Source: JBFGFX01 sp965232455
GTDB lineage: Bacteria; Pseudomonadota; Gammaproteobacteria; Steroidobacterales; Woeseiaceae
NCBI GenBank assembly: GCA_965232455.1
Contig: OZ246981.1
Span: forward strand, 1,426,001 to 1,490,000
Direction of reading: 5' to 3'
DNA length: 64,000 nucleotides
Part shown: positions 52,815-62,189 of the stretch, one piece after another
Position numbering within the stretch: position 1 is the first letter of the stretch
Layout of the letters: the number at the start of each line of letters is the position of its first letter
Made by a program: the position numbers and the translations under genes
The notes under the pieces: model-generated
Seen by the model: only the letters and a program-made list of their open reading frames with translations
Told to the model about the DNA's origin: nothing
Databases searched by the model: none

Positions 52815-54122
52815 ATGACACCGACACGAATTTTCAGTCTCTTGACACTTCTCGCTTTCAGCACGGCGACGGCGCAGGAAACGCGCGAGGCGTTCGAGGC
52901 GACGATCGAGGCCATTGAACCCAGGGTCATCGAGTGGCGCAGGGATATACACCAAAACCCGGAATTGTCGAACCGGGAGTTCCGCACCGCCGAAAAAGTC
53001 GCCGCACACCTGCGTAGCCTCGGTTTCGATCGCGTCGACACCGGTATCGCACACACCGGCGTCGTCGGCACGCTGAAAGGCGGCAAGCCCGGCCCGATCG
53101 TCGCGTTACGCGCCGATATGGACGCACTGCCCGTCAAGGAGCAGACCGGCCTGCCCTTCGCATCCACCGCAACGGCCGAATACAACGGTCAGGAGGTCAG
53201 CGTCATGCACGCCTGCGGTCACGATGCGCACGTCGCTATGCTGATGGGCGCGGCCGCGGTGCTCGCAGAACACCGCGACAAAATCGCCGGCACGGTCAAA
53301 TTCGTCTTTCAGCCCGCCGAGGAAGGCCCGCCGGTGGGTGAGGAAGGCGGTGCGCAACTCATGATCAAGGAAGGGCTGCTGGACGGCCCCGATGCGCCGG
53401 AGGCGATTTTCGGCCTGCATGTCTGGCCGGCGGAGACGGGAACCCTCGGCTATCGTTACGGCCCCACCATGGCGGCCGCGGACAATCTCTACATTACGAT
53501 CGAAGGCGAACAGACGCACGGTTCTTCGCCGTGGTTGGGCGTCGATCCCATTTACGTCGCTTCCCAGGTGGTCAATGCACTACAGGGCATCCCCAGTCGG
53601 CACATCGACGTGACGCGAGGTCCCGCGGTGATCACGATCGGCAGCATCCGCGGCGGTGTCAGGGGCAACATCATTCCGGATCGTGTCGAGATGGCCGGGA
53701 CGATCCGCACCTTCGACGTCGGCGAGCGGGAGAAGCTGCACGCCAAGCTGCGCAGCACGGTCGACAATATTGCCGAAGCGAATGGCGCCCGCGCCACGGT
53801 AACGATTGATCCCTACGCGCCGGTCACGGGCAACCATCCGGAACTCCTCAGAGCGATGATGCCGACCCTGAACTGGGCAGCCGGCGAAGACAAGGTTCGC
53901 GAGAATCTTCTGATCACGGGTGCGGAAGACTTTTCGCACTACCAGAAGCACATTCCCGGATTGTTCCTGATGCTCGGCGTCAATGACCCCGGCGTGCCGG
54001 CCGGCGGGGCGCCGTCCAATCACTCACCGTTCTTCAACTCTAACGAGACGGCGCTGATCGTCGGCGTGCGTGCGCTGGTGGGTTTTGCCGCCGAGTATGC
54101 ATCGTCGGTGGGCAAGGACTGA
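52815..54122 (+). CDS. Exported M20-family amidohydrolase/carboxypeptidase
   Basis: Metal-dependent amidohydrolase of the hippurate/IAA-amino-acid hydrolase group, 435 residues. A signal peptide (FSLLTLLAFSTATA) suggests periplasmic action. Metal ligands are visible in MHACGHDAHVAMLMG, PAEEGPP and LHVWPAETG. The dimerisation domain follows, with the Cys/His region replaced by the typical GEQTHGSSPWLGVDPI, and the last ligand in NHSPFFN. It probably cleaves N-acyl amino acids or small peptides. Confidence 0.93.
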   Translation: MTPTRIFSLLTLLAFSTATAQETREAFEATIEAIEPRVIEWRRDIHQNPELSNREFRTAEKVAAHLRSLGFDRVDTGIAHTGVVGTLKGGKPGPIVALRADMDALPVKEQTGLPFASTATAEYNGQEVSVMHACGHDAHVAMLMGAAAVLAEHRDKIAGTVKFVFQPAEEGPPVGEEGGAQLMIKEGLLDGPDAPEAIFGLHVWPAETGTLGYRYGPTMAAADNLYITIEGEQTHGSSPWLGVDPIYVASQVVNALQGIPSRHIDVTRGPAVITIGSIRGGVRGNIIPDRVEMAGTIRTFDVGEREKLHAKLRSTVDNIAEANGARATVTIDPYAPVTGNHPELLRAMMPTLNWAAGEDKVRENLLITGAEDFSHYQKHIPGLFLMLGVNDPGVPAGGAPSNHSPFFNSNETALIVGVRALVGFAAEYASSVGKD

Positions 54123-54191
54123 CCCGACGACCGCCCGCGCCACCGGTCCGCCGATTCTGCGGTCCCCAAAGCCGGACCTGTATCACTCTCA

Positions 54192-54458
54192 TGTCGATGC
54201 AATCGACCTATACTCGGATCGTGTCGAAGTAAGGGCAGAATATCGACATGATTCGCCGAAGTGTCGATAGAATCGACAGTTGACGCCAACGCGTCGAAAA
54301 AACGGCGTTTCATCGACACGTCCGTGCGTCCTGTCGATGCCATCGACAGGTGACACCGACAAGTCGAAAAAGTCGTCGAATTTCGACAGGTGAGGCCGAC
54401 GTGTCGATACCATCGACATGCTGCGGTTACCTGTACGAATCGTGCCGTTTTTTCGACA
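54192..54458. promoter_or_regulatory. Phased array of TGTCGA/TCGACA half-sites, exact 70-bp period, four periods
   Basis: Tight palindromes TGTCGAT-N3-ATCGACA start at 54192 (last base C), 54262, 54332 and 54402, exactly 70 bp apart. Further half-sites lie at fixed offsets: GTCGAA at +30 (54222, 54292, 54362; a degenerate TGTACGA at 54432) and TCGACA at +50 (54242, 54312, 54382, 54452). All these starts are multiples of 10 bp apart, so they lie nearly on one face of the helix. The bases between sites differ among periods. The last half-site is 57 bp before the fic start. Confidence 0.85.
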
Positions 54459-54473
54459 TGTTTTGGGGCCGAG

Positions 54474-54493
54474 TACTGGATGTAAAACCAGTA
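54474..54493. promoter_or_regulatory. Inverted repeat before fic
   Basis: TACTGG-N8-CCAGTA lies 22-42 bp upstream of the fic start codon. It follows the 70-bp array and overlaps the region where the fic promoter should be (a TATAAA lies just before the ATG). It could be an operator, or form a small hairpin in the leader. Confidence 0.4.
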
Positions 54494-54515
54494 TGATTTG
54501 AGAAAGTATGTATAA

Positions 54516-55667
54516 ATGACTGATTTTGATGCAAAAAAACCCTACAATGAGCTGCCCGACCTGCCGCCGCCGACGGCCGCGATAGAAACCACGGAGATCC
54601 TCAAAAAGTGCATCGACGCCCGCGTCGCCCTCGCCGAGCTGAAACAGGCTGCCGAGCTGATCCCGAATGCGGCGGTGCTGGTCAATGCCCTTCCGCTTCT
54701 CGAAGCCCGCGCCAGTTCGGAAATCGAAAACATCGTCACCACGACCGACAAGCTGTTCGAGTTTGTGGACATCGCCGAAGAGCGCGCCGATGCGGCGACC
54801 AAGGAGGCGCTACGCTATCGCACCGCCCTGTTCGAGGGGACCAAAATGGTGCGGCGGCGTATGCTGAGCACGGACATGGCAATACAGATCTGCAGCACGA
54901 TCAAGGACATGGAACTCGATCTGCGCGCCGAACCGGGAACCCAGTTGCGCAACCGCAGTACCGGCGAGGTCATCTACACCCCGCCGGTCGGCCAGAAGCT
55001 CCTGCAACGGAAACTGGACAGCTGGGCCGACTTCATGCATCAAAACACCGCTATCGACCCGCTCGTGCGAATGGCCGTGCAACACTATCAATTCGAGGCA
55101 ATCCATCCCTTCAGCGACGGTAACGGTCGGACCGGAAGAATTCTGAATATCCTATTCCTGGTCCAGCAGGGCCTACTCGACTCGCCGATCCTGTATTTGA
55201 GCCGTTACGTCATCGCCAACAAAGGGGAGTATTACCGGCTATTGCTCGAAGTCACCAGGGAGCAGGCCTGGACGCCCTGGATCATGTACATGCTGGCGGG
55301 TGTCGAGGAAACCTGCACCTGGACCACCGACAAGATCAAGGCCATCCGCGAGCTGATGGAACACACCAGCCAGTACGTTCAGGTGCGCCTGCCCAAAATC
55401 TACTCCTGGGAGCTGGTCGAGGCTTTGTTCAAACAGCCGTATTGCCGTATCGCCAACCTCGTGAGCACGGGTATCGCGAAACGGCAGACAGCGTCGGTCT
55501 ACCTGAAACAGCTCTGCGACATCGGCGTACTGATGGAATACAAATCGGGCCGCGAGACGCTGTTCGTGCACCCGAAGTACATCGAACTCCTCACCGGCGA
55601 AGAGAACATCTGGGTTTATTACGCCGACGTCGGAGAAGAAGCCGAGTCGTTCGCCTCCGGCATCTGA
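54516..55667 (+). CDS. Fic-domain AMPylase with N-terminal inhibitory helix and C-terminal winged helix
   Basis: Transfers AMP (or another nucleotide phosphate) from ATP to protein hydroxyls. 383 residues, the size of SoFic-type proteins. The N-terminal Fic_N-like helices include the class II inhibitory motif SSEIEN at 67-72 (S-x3-E-N). The core motif HPFSDGNGRTGR is intact at 197-208 with catalytic His197. The C-terminal about 90 residues (YSWELVEALFKQPYCRIANLVSTGIAKRQTASVYLKQL) form a winged helix, so the protein may bind DNA. It is preceded by the phased half-site array, a natural candidate for autoregulation. Target protein unknown. Confidence 0.93.
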   Translation: MTDFDAKKPYNELPDLPPPTAAIETTEILKKCIDARVALAELKQAAELIPNAAVLVNALPLLEARASSEIENIVTTTDKLFEFVDIAEERADAATKEALRYRTALFEGTKMVRRRMLSTDMAIQICSTIKDMELDLRAEPGTQLRNRSTGEVIYTPPVGQKLLQRKLDSWADFMHQNTAIDPLVRMAVQHYQFEAIHPFSDGNGRTGRILNILFLVQQGLLDSPILYLSRYVIANKGEYYRLLLEVTREQAWTPWIMYMLAGVEETCTWTTDKIKAIRELMEHTSQYVQVRLPKIYSWELVEALFKQPYCRIANLVSTGIAKRQTASVYLKQLCDIGVLMEYKSGRETLFVHPKYIELLTGEENIWVYYADVGEEAESFASGI

Positions 55668-55916
55668 TAACCGGCGTTCGGCCGTTACGCCGTAGACGGT
55701 ACCGGTGTTACGACTGCACCAGCCTTGACCACAGCAAACAATTTGCTAGGGTGTGCGCCCTGAAACGGGCGGCGCCGATCAGAGCCGCGCCGAGAGATTG
55801 GCCGCGCCCTGCTCAAAAGGTCCTGATCCGTCGAACCAAGCAGTCCGCGCGCAGTCTTAAGGCCATGGACCGCGCGAGCCGCTTCGGGCCGCTCAAAAAA
55901 CGAATCAAGGGATATC

Positions 55917-57962
55917 ATGAAAATACTCAGCTTTGCGCTGACGGCAACGATGCTGCTCGCCGCCTGCGGCCAGTCGACCGTGCCGAACGCCGACGATGAC
56001 ACCGCTCCTCTCCCGCTCAACTCCGGTATCGACTTCGAGGGCATGAACCTGGATGTCCGGCCGCAGGACGATTTTTTCGCTTACGCGAACGGGAACTGGA
56101 TCAACAACACTGAAATTCCCGCCGACCAGTCGGGCTGGGGTTCCTTTCAGATTCTCAGGGACAACGGCCTCCAACAGCTCAAGACAATCGTCAAGGACGC
56201 AGCGGACGTCGGCTCGGACGCGGAAGCCAGGAAGATTGCCGACTACTACAAAGCCTGGCTCGACGAGGAACGGGTCAACGCGCTCGGCATCGAGCCGGTG
56301 GCTGATTTATTGAGTGAAGTGGAAGCGCTCGAACATCACGATCAGGTGGTCGCATTTCTCGGCACGAAAAACGAGCTTGGCATAGGCGGCCCCATCGGGC
56401 TCTACGTCGGCACGGATCAGAAGAGTCCCGACGAGTACATCATCATTGCAGGACAGTCCGGACTGGGCTTGCCTGACCGCGACTATTATTTTGACGAAAC
56501 GAAGCGCGGTATCGAGGTAAGAGCCCGTTACGTCGAATTCGTCAGCGAGATGCTGCGCTTGTCCGGGCACGCGGATGCCGACGACGCTGCCGCTCGCATC
56601 ATGGCGCTCGAAGTCCAGCTCGCGGAACATCAATGGGATAAAGTACGGAACCGGGACGCCGAGAAGACCTATAACAAACTCGGTCGCGGGGAATTCACCG
56701 AGATGCTGTCGAATTTCGGCGCGGATGTTTTTCTTGGCGGCGTGGGGGCGGGTCCGCAAGACCATTTGATCGTTCGTCAGCCGTCCTATTTCTCCGCTTT
56801 CAACGATTTGTTTCTCGAAGTTCCGATGACGACGTGGCGGGATTACCTGCGTTTGCAGGTCATGACGAGCTACGCCGACGTTCTGAACCAGGAAGTTGTC
56901 GACGCCAACTTCGATTTTTACGGAAGGACCCTGCAGGGGCGGAAGGAACAGCGGGTTCGCTGGAAGCGCGCCATCAGCTCCATCAACGGAAACCTCGGAG
57001 AATTGCTCGGCCGGCTGTACGTGCAGAAGCACTTCCCTCCGGAAGCGAAACGTCGTATGGACAAGCTCGTCGAGAATCTCACGCTGGCTTACGCCGAATC
57101 GATTCGCGGGCTCGATTGGATGAGCGATGAGACGAAGACGAAGGCGCTCGAGAAGCTCTCGAAGTTTACGCCGATGATCGGTTATCCCGATACGTGGCGC
57201 GACTATTCCAACCTGCAAATCAAGGGCGACGATCTGGTTGGAAACATCCGCAACGCGCGCGTTTTCGAGCATTACCGCCAGTTGGACAAACTCGGGAAGC
57301 CGGTCGACAAAACCGAATGGTTCATGTCGCCGCAAACCGTCAACGCCTATTACAGTCCAACGCGCAATCAAATCGTTTTTCCGGCCGCGATCCTTCAGCC
57401 GCCGTTTTTCGACCTCGATGCGGACGACGCACGCAACTACGGGGCGATCGGACTCGTCATCGGGCATGAGATTGGTCACGGCTTCGACGATCAGGGGAGT
57501 AAGTACGACGGCGATGGAAACCTGAGAAACTGGTGGACGGACAGTGATCGTGAGCGGTTCGAGCAGCGCACCGGAACCCTGGTTGAACAATACAACCGAT
57601 TCGAGGCCATACCGGGCCTGTTCGTCAACGGCGAACTGACCCTGGGCGAAAACATCGGCGACCTGGGCGGGGCCGCGATTGCCCTGCGCGCGTACGAACT
57701 GTCCCTCAACGGTTCGGAAGCGCCGATCATCGACGGCTTGACGGGAAACGAGCGGTTTTTTCTCGGCATGGCCCAGGTTTGGCGCTCGAAGTACCGCGAC
57801 GAGGCCACGGAGCTGCGCGTCAAGAGCGATCCGCATTCACCGCCCTACTTCAGAGTCAACGGTGTCGTTCCGAACGTGGACGCATTCTACGAAACGTTCG
57901 ACGTCAACGAGGGAGATGCGCACTACCTTCCGCCCGAAGAGCGTGTACGAATCTGGCGCTAG
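55917..57962 (+). CDS. M13-family zinc metallopeptidase, lipoprotein
   Basis: Neprilysin/PepO-like endopeptidase of 681 residues. The signal peptide ends in the lipobox LLAAC, so it is anchored in the envelope. The N-terminal family domain begins RPQDDFFAYANGNWI. The zinc site is HEIGH near 516-520, with the third ligand in GENIGDLGG near 576. NAYYSPTRNQIVFPAAILQPPFF positions substrate, and the protein ends YLPPEERVRIW, the standard C-terminus lacking only the final residues. It probably degrades peptides of up to about 40 residues outside the cytoplasm. A 249-bp gap without clear features separates it from fic. Confidence 0.95.
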   Translation: MKILSFALTATMLLAACGQSTVPNADDDTAPLPLNSGIDFEGMNLDVRPQDDFFAYANGNWINNTEIPADQSGWGSFQILRDNGLQQLKTIVKDAADVGSDAEARKIADYYKAWLDEERVNALGIEPVADLLSEVEALEHHDQVVAFLGTKNELGIGGPIGLYVGTDQKSPDEYIIIAGQSGLGLPDRDYYFDETKRGIEVRARYVEFVSEMLRLSGHADADDAAARIMALEVQLAEHQWDKVRNRDAEKTYNKLGRGEFTEMLSNFGADVFLGGVGAGPQDHLIVRQPSYFSAFNDLFLEVPMTTWRDYLRLQVMTSYADVLNQEVVDANFDFYGRTLQGRKEQRVRWKRAISSINGNLGELLGRLYVQKHFPPEAKRRMDKLVENLTLAYAESIRGLDWMSDETKTKALEKLSKFTPMIGYPDTWRDYSNLQIKGDDLVGNIRNARVFEHYRQLDKLGKPVDKTEWFMSPQTVNAYYSPTRNQIVFPAAILQPPFFDLDADDARNYGAIGLVIGHEIGHGFDDQGSKYDGDGNLRNWWTDSDRERFEQRTGTLVEQYNRFEAIPGLFVNGELTLGENIGDLGGAAIALRAYELSLNGSEAPIIDGLTGNERFFLGMAQVWRSKYRDEATELRVKSDPHSPPYFRVNGVVPNVDAFYETFDVNEGDAHYLPPEERVRIWR

Positions 57963-58003
57963 TCGGAACCGTCTCTCGGAACAGCGACGGAACGTAAGTC
58001 GGC

Positions 58004-58849
58004 TTGTATCTCAATTCCTACAAGACCTACCGGGTATTCAAGTACGCCGTTTACGCGTTTCTTACGCTAAACATAGCGTTGTTCTTTCATGAGGAGTGGG
58101 TAGCCACCGCACATCGATTCGTCGACGGGATCGGTTTGGCCGACGTCAGCGAGGCGTTCGCGGCGTCGATCGACACCGCTTCCTGGGTTGTCCTGCTGCT
58201 GATGTTCGAGCTCGAAACCTACGTCCTCGAGGATCGTCATTCAACCAAACCGGTAACGGTTACGCTGCACGTCCTCCGTGCGCTTTGTTACGGATTCATC
58301 GTTTACGCGTTTTTTGGCTATGTCACCAAACTCCTGTTTCTCCAGGACGCCAGCCTCCTGGAGGGCGTTACCGACGTATGCACTCTCGTAACGGACCGGT
58401 GGGCTTATGCGATAGATCTGGACGAATACACGGCGTTGACCGCCGACAACTGCGCGCAGTTTGCAGCCGCGGGCCAGCCGTTTTTTCAGTTTCCGGGTCT
58501 GAACGCCGTTGTCGATCAACGCGGTTTGACCGATATCGTCCGTCTCGCGTGGGTCGACGTCGTCAATTCGGGTGTGTGGCTCGGCGTGGTCTTCGTGCTG
58601 GAAGTCGACGTTCGACTTCAGGAGGCCGACAAACTGAAGGGCCTCGCGTTGCAGATCTCGACCTTCTGCAAGCTTGTGTTTTACCCGACACTGCTTCTCG
58701 CCGCGGTCTACTGGGGCTTCAAAGGTGATTTCGTCGATTTTTGGGACGCTTTCCTGTGGCTGGTTGCATTCATATTCATCGAACGCAACCTGGTGGAATG
58801 GCGGCAGGAGAGTTTCGCAGAGATTCCCGGAGCCGTTGCCCCCGGTTAG
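58004..58849 (+). CDS. Multi-spanning membrane protein of unknown function
   Basis: Protein of 281 residues with about six hydrophobic segments: YAVYAFLTLNIALFF, ASWVVLLLMFELETYVL, ALCYGFIVYAFFGYV, VVNSGVWLGVVFVLEVDV, LVFYPTLLLAAVYW and FLWLVAFIFIERNLVEW. The start is TTG at 58004; a stop lies three codons upstream and the next Met is well inside, so TTG is the only reasonable choice. Acidic residues lie at helix ends (FELE, VLEVDV, FIERN). I recognise no family. It follows the M13 gene by 41 bp and may be cotranscribed. Confidence 0.65.
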   Translation: MYLNSYKTYRVFKYAVYAFLTLNIALFFHEEWVATAHRFVDGIGLADVSEAFAASIDTASWVVLLLMFELETYVLEDRHSTKPVTVTLHVLRALCYGFIVYAFFGYVTKLLFLQDASLLEGVTDVCTLVTDRWAYAIDLDEYTALTADNCAQFAAAGQPFFQFPGLNAVVDQRGLTDIVRLAWVDVVNSGVWLGVVFVLEVDVRLQEADKLKGLALQISTFCKLVFYPTLLLAAVYWGFKGDFVDFWDAFLWLVAFIFIERNLVEWRQESFAEIPGAVAPG

Positions 58850-58880
58850 AGAAGTCTCGGGAATACCGCCGGGAACCGTC

Positions 58881-60092
58881 TCAAACAGTCCGCGTCGCAA
58901 CCGCCGGCGGCACGCGCGTCGCGCGCCGCGCCGGGCCCGCGACGGCCAGTTGGCCAACGGTCCACAGAGTCACCATCGCCACCGGCAGCAGATACCAGGC
59001 CATCGGCGCCATCTCGAATGTGTTGACCATCCAGACGTTGAGACCAACCGCCAGCACGGCCCCAAACCCTACGCCGGCGGTGCTGACAACAAAGTTTTCG
59101 ACCATGAAATAGCGCAAAATGGCGGCGCGCGAAGCACCGAGTGCACGCCGCGTACCGATCTGTTTGGTTCGGCGGTTAACGCTGAAACTCGCCAGACCGA
59201 CAATGCCCAGAGCGGTGATCACCGTCAGCAGCGTGACGATGAACGTCAACATCCCGACCATCGCCGAATCATCGCGGTAACTCCGTTTTCGGGTTTCCTG
59301 CATCGTCCGTACGTCCTTGACGATACGATCTCGATTGCCGGTTGCAAGCATCTCCTCGATTCTTGGCATCAACTGGTTCTGAAGTCCCGGTTCCGTCCGG
59401 ACAACGTAGCGGTTGTTGTCCCATTCCCGTTTCTCCGGTGTCAGCATCGAACGCTCGACGCCGTCCCAGCCATTCCATGGCGCCTGCAGCACGCCGATGA
59501 TGCCGACGATTTGAACCGGATTGTCGTCGTCGATGAAAACGGTCCTGCCCACGACGTCAGCCGGCTCGTCGTCCGGAAACAGCGTCTCCGCCATCGCCAC
59601 GGTGATGATTCCCGCCGTCGGCCAGGTGTTCACCTCGGGATCGTTCCAGGTAACTTCGCCGGGCAGAAAGTTGCGGCCGGCAATCAGGTCGACGCCAAAC
59701 GTGTCCACACCGTGCTCATCGGTAAAATATATCGCGACGCCGGACCCGTCGATGTCCGCTCCGGGCTCCGTCTGAAGACCCATCGACCAGCCGCCGCCGC
59801 GCAGCGGCACCGAATTCGTGCTGATCGCATTGATCACGCCCGGCGTGTTTCGCAGTGCCTCGAGATCCTCCTCGATCATCGCCTTCTGGTCATCGGGGCG
59901 TATCGCGATGCTGGAAAGATAGAACACGTTTTCCTCGTCCACCCCGCTCGGACGCGCCATCAGCGCGGTTCGTTCCTGGATGATCGCAACCGCATTGATC
60001 ATGATGGCCATTGTCACGGCGATCTGGAGCGCAATCAGGATGTAACCGGGCTTGTTGCGCATCATCGCGCGAAAGATGGGTCCGATTTCCAT
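58881..60092 (-). CDS. MacB/FtsX-type ABC permease, second subunit
   Basis: Membrane subunit of 403 residues from the ATG at 60092, preceded by AGGAG; the longer frame from 60179 overlaps the sister permease. TM1 is near the N-terminus (GYILIALQIAVTMAIMINAVAII), then a large MacB-like periplasmic domain (about 45-275). Three TM helices follow, with the FtsX signature NRRTKQIGTRRALGASRAAILRYFMVEN between them. It shares the layout of the upstream permease but little sequence, so the exporter is probably a heterodimer. No ATPase domain is fused, unlike MacB itself. Confidence 0.9.
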   Translation of the reverse strand: MEIGPIFRAMMRNKPGYILIALQIAVTMAIMINAVAIIQERTALMARPSGVDEENVFYLSSIAIRPDDQKAMIEEDLEALRNTPGVINAISTNSVPLRGGGWSMGLQTEPGADIDGSGVAIYFTDEHGVDTFGVDLIAGRNFLPGEVTWNDPEVNTWPTAGIITVAMAETLFPDDEPADVVGRTVFIDDDNPVQIVGIIGVLQAPWNGWDGVERSMLTPEKREWDNNRYVVRTEPGLQNQLMPRIEEMLATGNRDRIVKDVRTMQETRKRSYRDDSAMVGMLTFIVTLLTVITALGIVGLASFSVNRRTKQIGTRRALGASRAAILRYFMVENFVVSTAGVGFGAVLAVGLNVWMVNTFEMAPMAWYLLPVAMVTLWTVGQLAVAGPARRATRVPPAVATRTV

Positions 60093-60109
60093 GCCGTTCT
60101 CCTGAATCT

Positions 60110-61432
60110 TCAGAGCGTTTTCAGCTGGCTGGCCGGATGCACGCGGACCGCACGCCAGGTCGGGTAGAGCGCAGCGCACAGCGCCGACACGATCGCCAGC
60201 GCGACCGCAGTCAGCACCATCACCCAGTCCATCCGAACGAGTTTCTGAACGAAGCCGTCGCCGCCGTACAGGCCTTTCACGCCCGCAAGACCCAGCCAGG
60301 TCATGCCGACCCCTGCAACGCCGCCGCTGAGCCCGATGAGCCCGGCCTCGACGATGTACTGCGAAAAGACGGCTTTTTTCGAGGCGCCAAGGGCACGGCG
60401 TAAACTGATGTCACCCACGCGGCGCAGGACCTTTGCCAACAGGAGTCCAATCGTGTTGAGCAGACACACGGCCAGAAAGAGGAGCGCGAGAATGAGCAGG
60501 ATCCTGACGCTGTCGTCGACGACGTTCTGGTCGGAAAGATACTGCATGACGTCGGACAGTCGGTTGTTCACCGGTCTCGGGAACCGGCCGAGCGCCTTTT
60601 GCGATTCAACATAGGCATCCATGAAGCTCATGTAGTCCGCAACCTCCTGTTGCCCGTGCAGTTCGACCCACATCTGCATCCAGACACATTCCGAATTCAG
60701 AAACGACCGCCAGCCGCCATCGGGGACGCTTTTCCAGCAGTTGGTGTTGCCCGAACCGGACAATTCCTTGTCAATGGCAACGCTAAAGGGCATGAAGACC
60801 TCTTCCACGTCGTTAAACGCTCCGGTCGTTTCATCGTAGAACTTCGGCACCGGGTTCCACTCGTCGATCACGCCCGTGACGCGGTAAGCGTCGCCGTTCA
60901 TCAGTATCCTGCGCCCCACCGAATCTTCACCGCCGAAAACCCGATCATTGACGTCTCGCCCCAGCACGACGACCTGTTCGAGATTGTCGTCCGACGCCTT
61001 GTCCCAGCCGCCGCCGTAGATGAAGGGAACGTCGAACATCGCAAAAAAGTCCGCCGTCGCGGCGCGGCCGCGGACCTCGAACGGCCGGTCGTCGTCGCCG
61101 GGCGGCTGCAGGATGCGCTGGACGGTATAACTGACCACCTGTCGCCTGGCTCTGGCGGACTCGAGCAGGGCCGTGGCGTCCAGATACGTCACTTGATCCG
61201 GGGGCAGGTTCGTTTCGTCGTCGTAGGGGAAATTCGGGTCCCAACTGTCGAGCTGAACGTAATAGAGCTGCCGGGACTTTTCCGGAATAGGGTTTCCGCT
61301 CATGATGTAGTAGATGGTGATTACGGTCATACAGGCGCCGATGCCAATCGCGATTGCGGCGACCATGAGCGCACTCAGGACCGGATTCTTGCGAATGCTC
61401 AAGACACCCAGTTTCAAGTAATAGGAGAACAT
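60110..61432 (-). CDS. MacB/FtsX-type ABC permease, first subunit
   Basis: Membrane subunit of 440 residues with TM1 (VLSALMVAAIAIGIGACMTVITI), a periplasmic domain of about 260 residues and three C-terminal TM helices. The FtsX motif is LRRVGDISLRRALGASKKAVFSQYIVEAG. In the periplasmic part two cysteines (NTNCWKSV and NSECVWMQM) may form a disulfide. It follows the ATPase gene by 18 bp and precedes the second permease by 17 bp. Confidence 0.9.
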   Translation of the reverse strand: MFSYYLKLGVLSIRKNPVLSALMVAAIAIGIGACMTVITIYYIMSGNPIPEKSRQLYYVQLDSWDPNFPYDDETNLPPDQVTYLDATALLESARARRQVVSYTVQRILQPPGDDDRPFEVRGRAATADFFAMFDVPFIYGGGWDKASDDNLEQVVVLGRDVNDRVFGGEDSVGRRILMNGDAYRVTGVIDEWNPVPKFYDETTGAFNDVEEVFMPFSVAIDKELSGSGNTNCWKSVPDGGWRSFLNSECVWMQMWVELHGQQEVADYMSFMDAYVESQKALGRFPRPVNNRLSDVMQYLSDQNVVDDSVRILLILALLFLAVCLLNTIGLLLAKVLRRVGDISLRRALGASKKAVFSQYIVEAGLIGLSGGVAGVGMTWLGLAGVKGLYGGDGFVQKLVRMDWVMVLTAVALAIVSALCAALYPTWRAVRVHPASQLKTL

Positions 61433-61450
61433 CCGAAAATCGCCGGACGT

Positions 61451-62146
61451 TCAGGCGGTTGCCGCCATGTGCACGCCCGCCTCATCGGTGCCCACGCGGC
61501 CGTCTCGAACGTAGATGTTGCGATGCGCCCGCTTCGCCAGCTCCGGCTCGTGCGTGACCATGATGATCGTGGTACCGGACGAATTGATCTCGGTCAGAAG
61601 ATCCATGATGCTCCCGGCCATTTGCGAATCCAGATTGCCGGTCGGCTCATCGGCCAGCAGGAAGCGCGGATCGCCGGCCAGGGCGCGTGCAATCGCGACA
61701 CGCTGCTGCTGTCCGCCCGACAGCTGCGACGGCAGATGGTCGATCCGCGAGGCCAGTCCGACTATTTCGATCACCCGCTGGATACGCTGCTTGCGTTCCG
61801 CGGCCTTGAACCCCCGGTAGCGCAGAGGCACGTCGACGTTGTCAAAAATATTCAGTTCGGGGATCAGGTTGAAGCTTTGAAATATGAAGCCGATTTTCTC
61901 GTTGCGAATTCTCGAGCGCTGGTCGTCGTTGAGGCGCGACACGTCCCGCCCGTCCAACTCGTACGTACCGCTCGAAAACTCCTCGAGCAGGCCGGCGATA
62001 TTGAGAAAAGTCGTCTTCCCTGATCCGGACGGGCCGGTCACCGATACGAACTCGCCTTCATCGACGTCGAGCGAGAACTCCCTTAGCGCGTGGGTCTCGA
62101 CCGTATCGGTCCTGTAAACCTTGGATATCTTTTTCATGCACAACAT
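61451..62146 (-). CDS. ABC exporter ATPase (LolD/MacB-type)
   Basis: ATP-binding subunit of 231 residues for the two FtsX-like permeases. Walker A GPSGSGKTTFLN, Q-loop FIFQSFNLIPELN, signature LSGGQQQRVAIARAL, Walker B FLLADEPTGNLDS and H-loop MVTHEPE. DEPTGNLD is the hallmark of the MacB/LolD subfamily of mechanotransmission ABC systems. It lies between the adaptor gene (74 bp upstream) and the permeases. Confidence 0.95.
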   Translation of the reverse strand: MLCMKKISKVYRTDTVETHALREFSLDVDEGEFVSVTGPSGSGKTTFLNIAGLLEEFSSGTYELDGRDVSRLNDDQRSRIRNEKIGFIFQSFNLIPELNIFDNVDVPLRYRGFKAAERKQRIQRVIEIVGLASRIDHLPSQLSGGQQQRVAIARALAGDPRFLLADEPTGNLDSQMAGSIMDLLTEINSSGTTIIMVTHEPELAKRAHRNIYVRDGRVGTDEAGVHMAATA

Positions 62147-62189
62147 GAACTACTCTCCTCGTGCCGTGATTGGCGCCATTTGGAACTCA

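Larger units (their letters stand above)
54123..54515. other. 393-bp gap dominated by a 70-bp-period site array
   Basis: No gene is supported on either strand. The first 70 bp are unremarkable; 54192-54458 is the half-site array described separately; 54474-54493 is an inverted repeat; the remainder holds the AT-rich region before fic. Short minus-strand frames across the array cannot encode a protein repeat because the 70-bp period is not a multiple of three. Confidence 0.7.

Noticed and set aside
54189..54419. Short minus-strand frame across the phased array, as a repeat protein
   Set aside because: The 70-bp period is not divisible by three, so the repeats fall in different frames and cannot be selected as protein repeats.
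54192..54458. CRISPR array
   Set aside because: The conserved parts are short half-sites, not a uniform 23-37 bp repeat with unique spacers, and no cas genes are near.
58674..60167. 497-residue plus-strand frame opposite the second FtsX permease
   Set aside because: Overlaps the end of the membrane-protein gene and all of the permease gene; low-complexity shadow.
60599..62023. 474-residue plus-strand frame opposite permease and ATPase genes
   Set aside because: Lies opposite two genes with clear ABC-transporter motifs; no features of its own.
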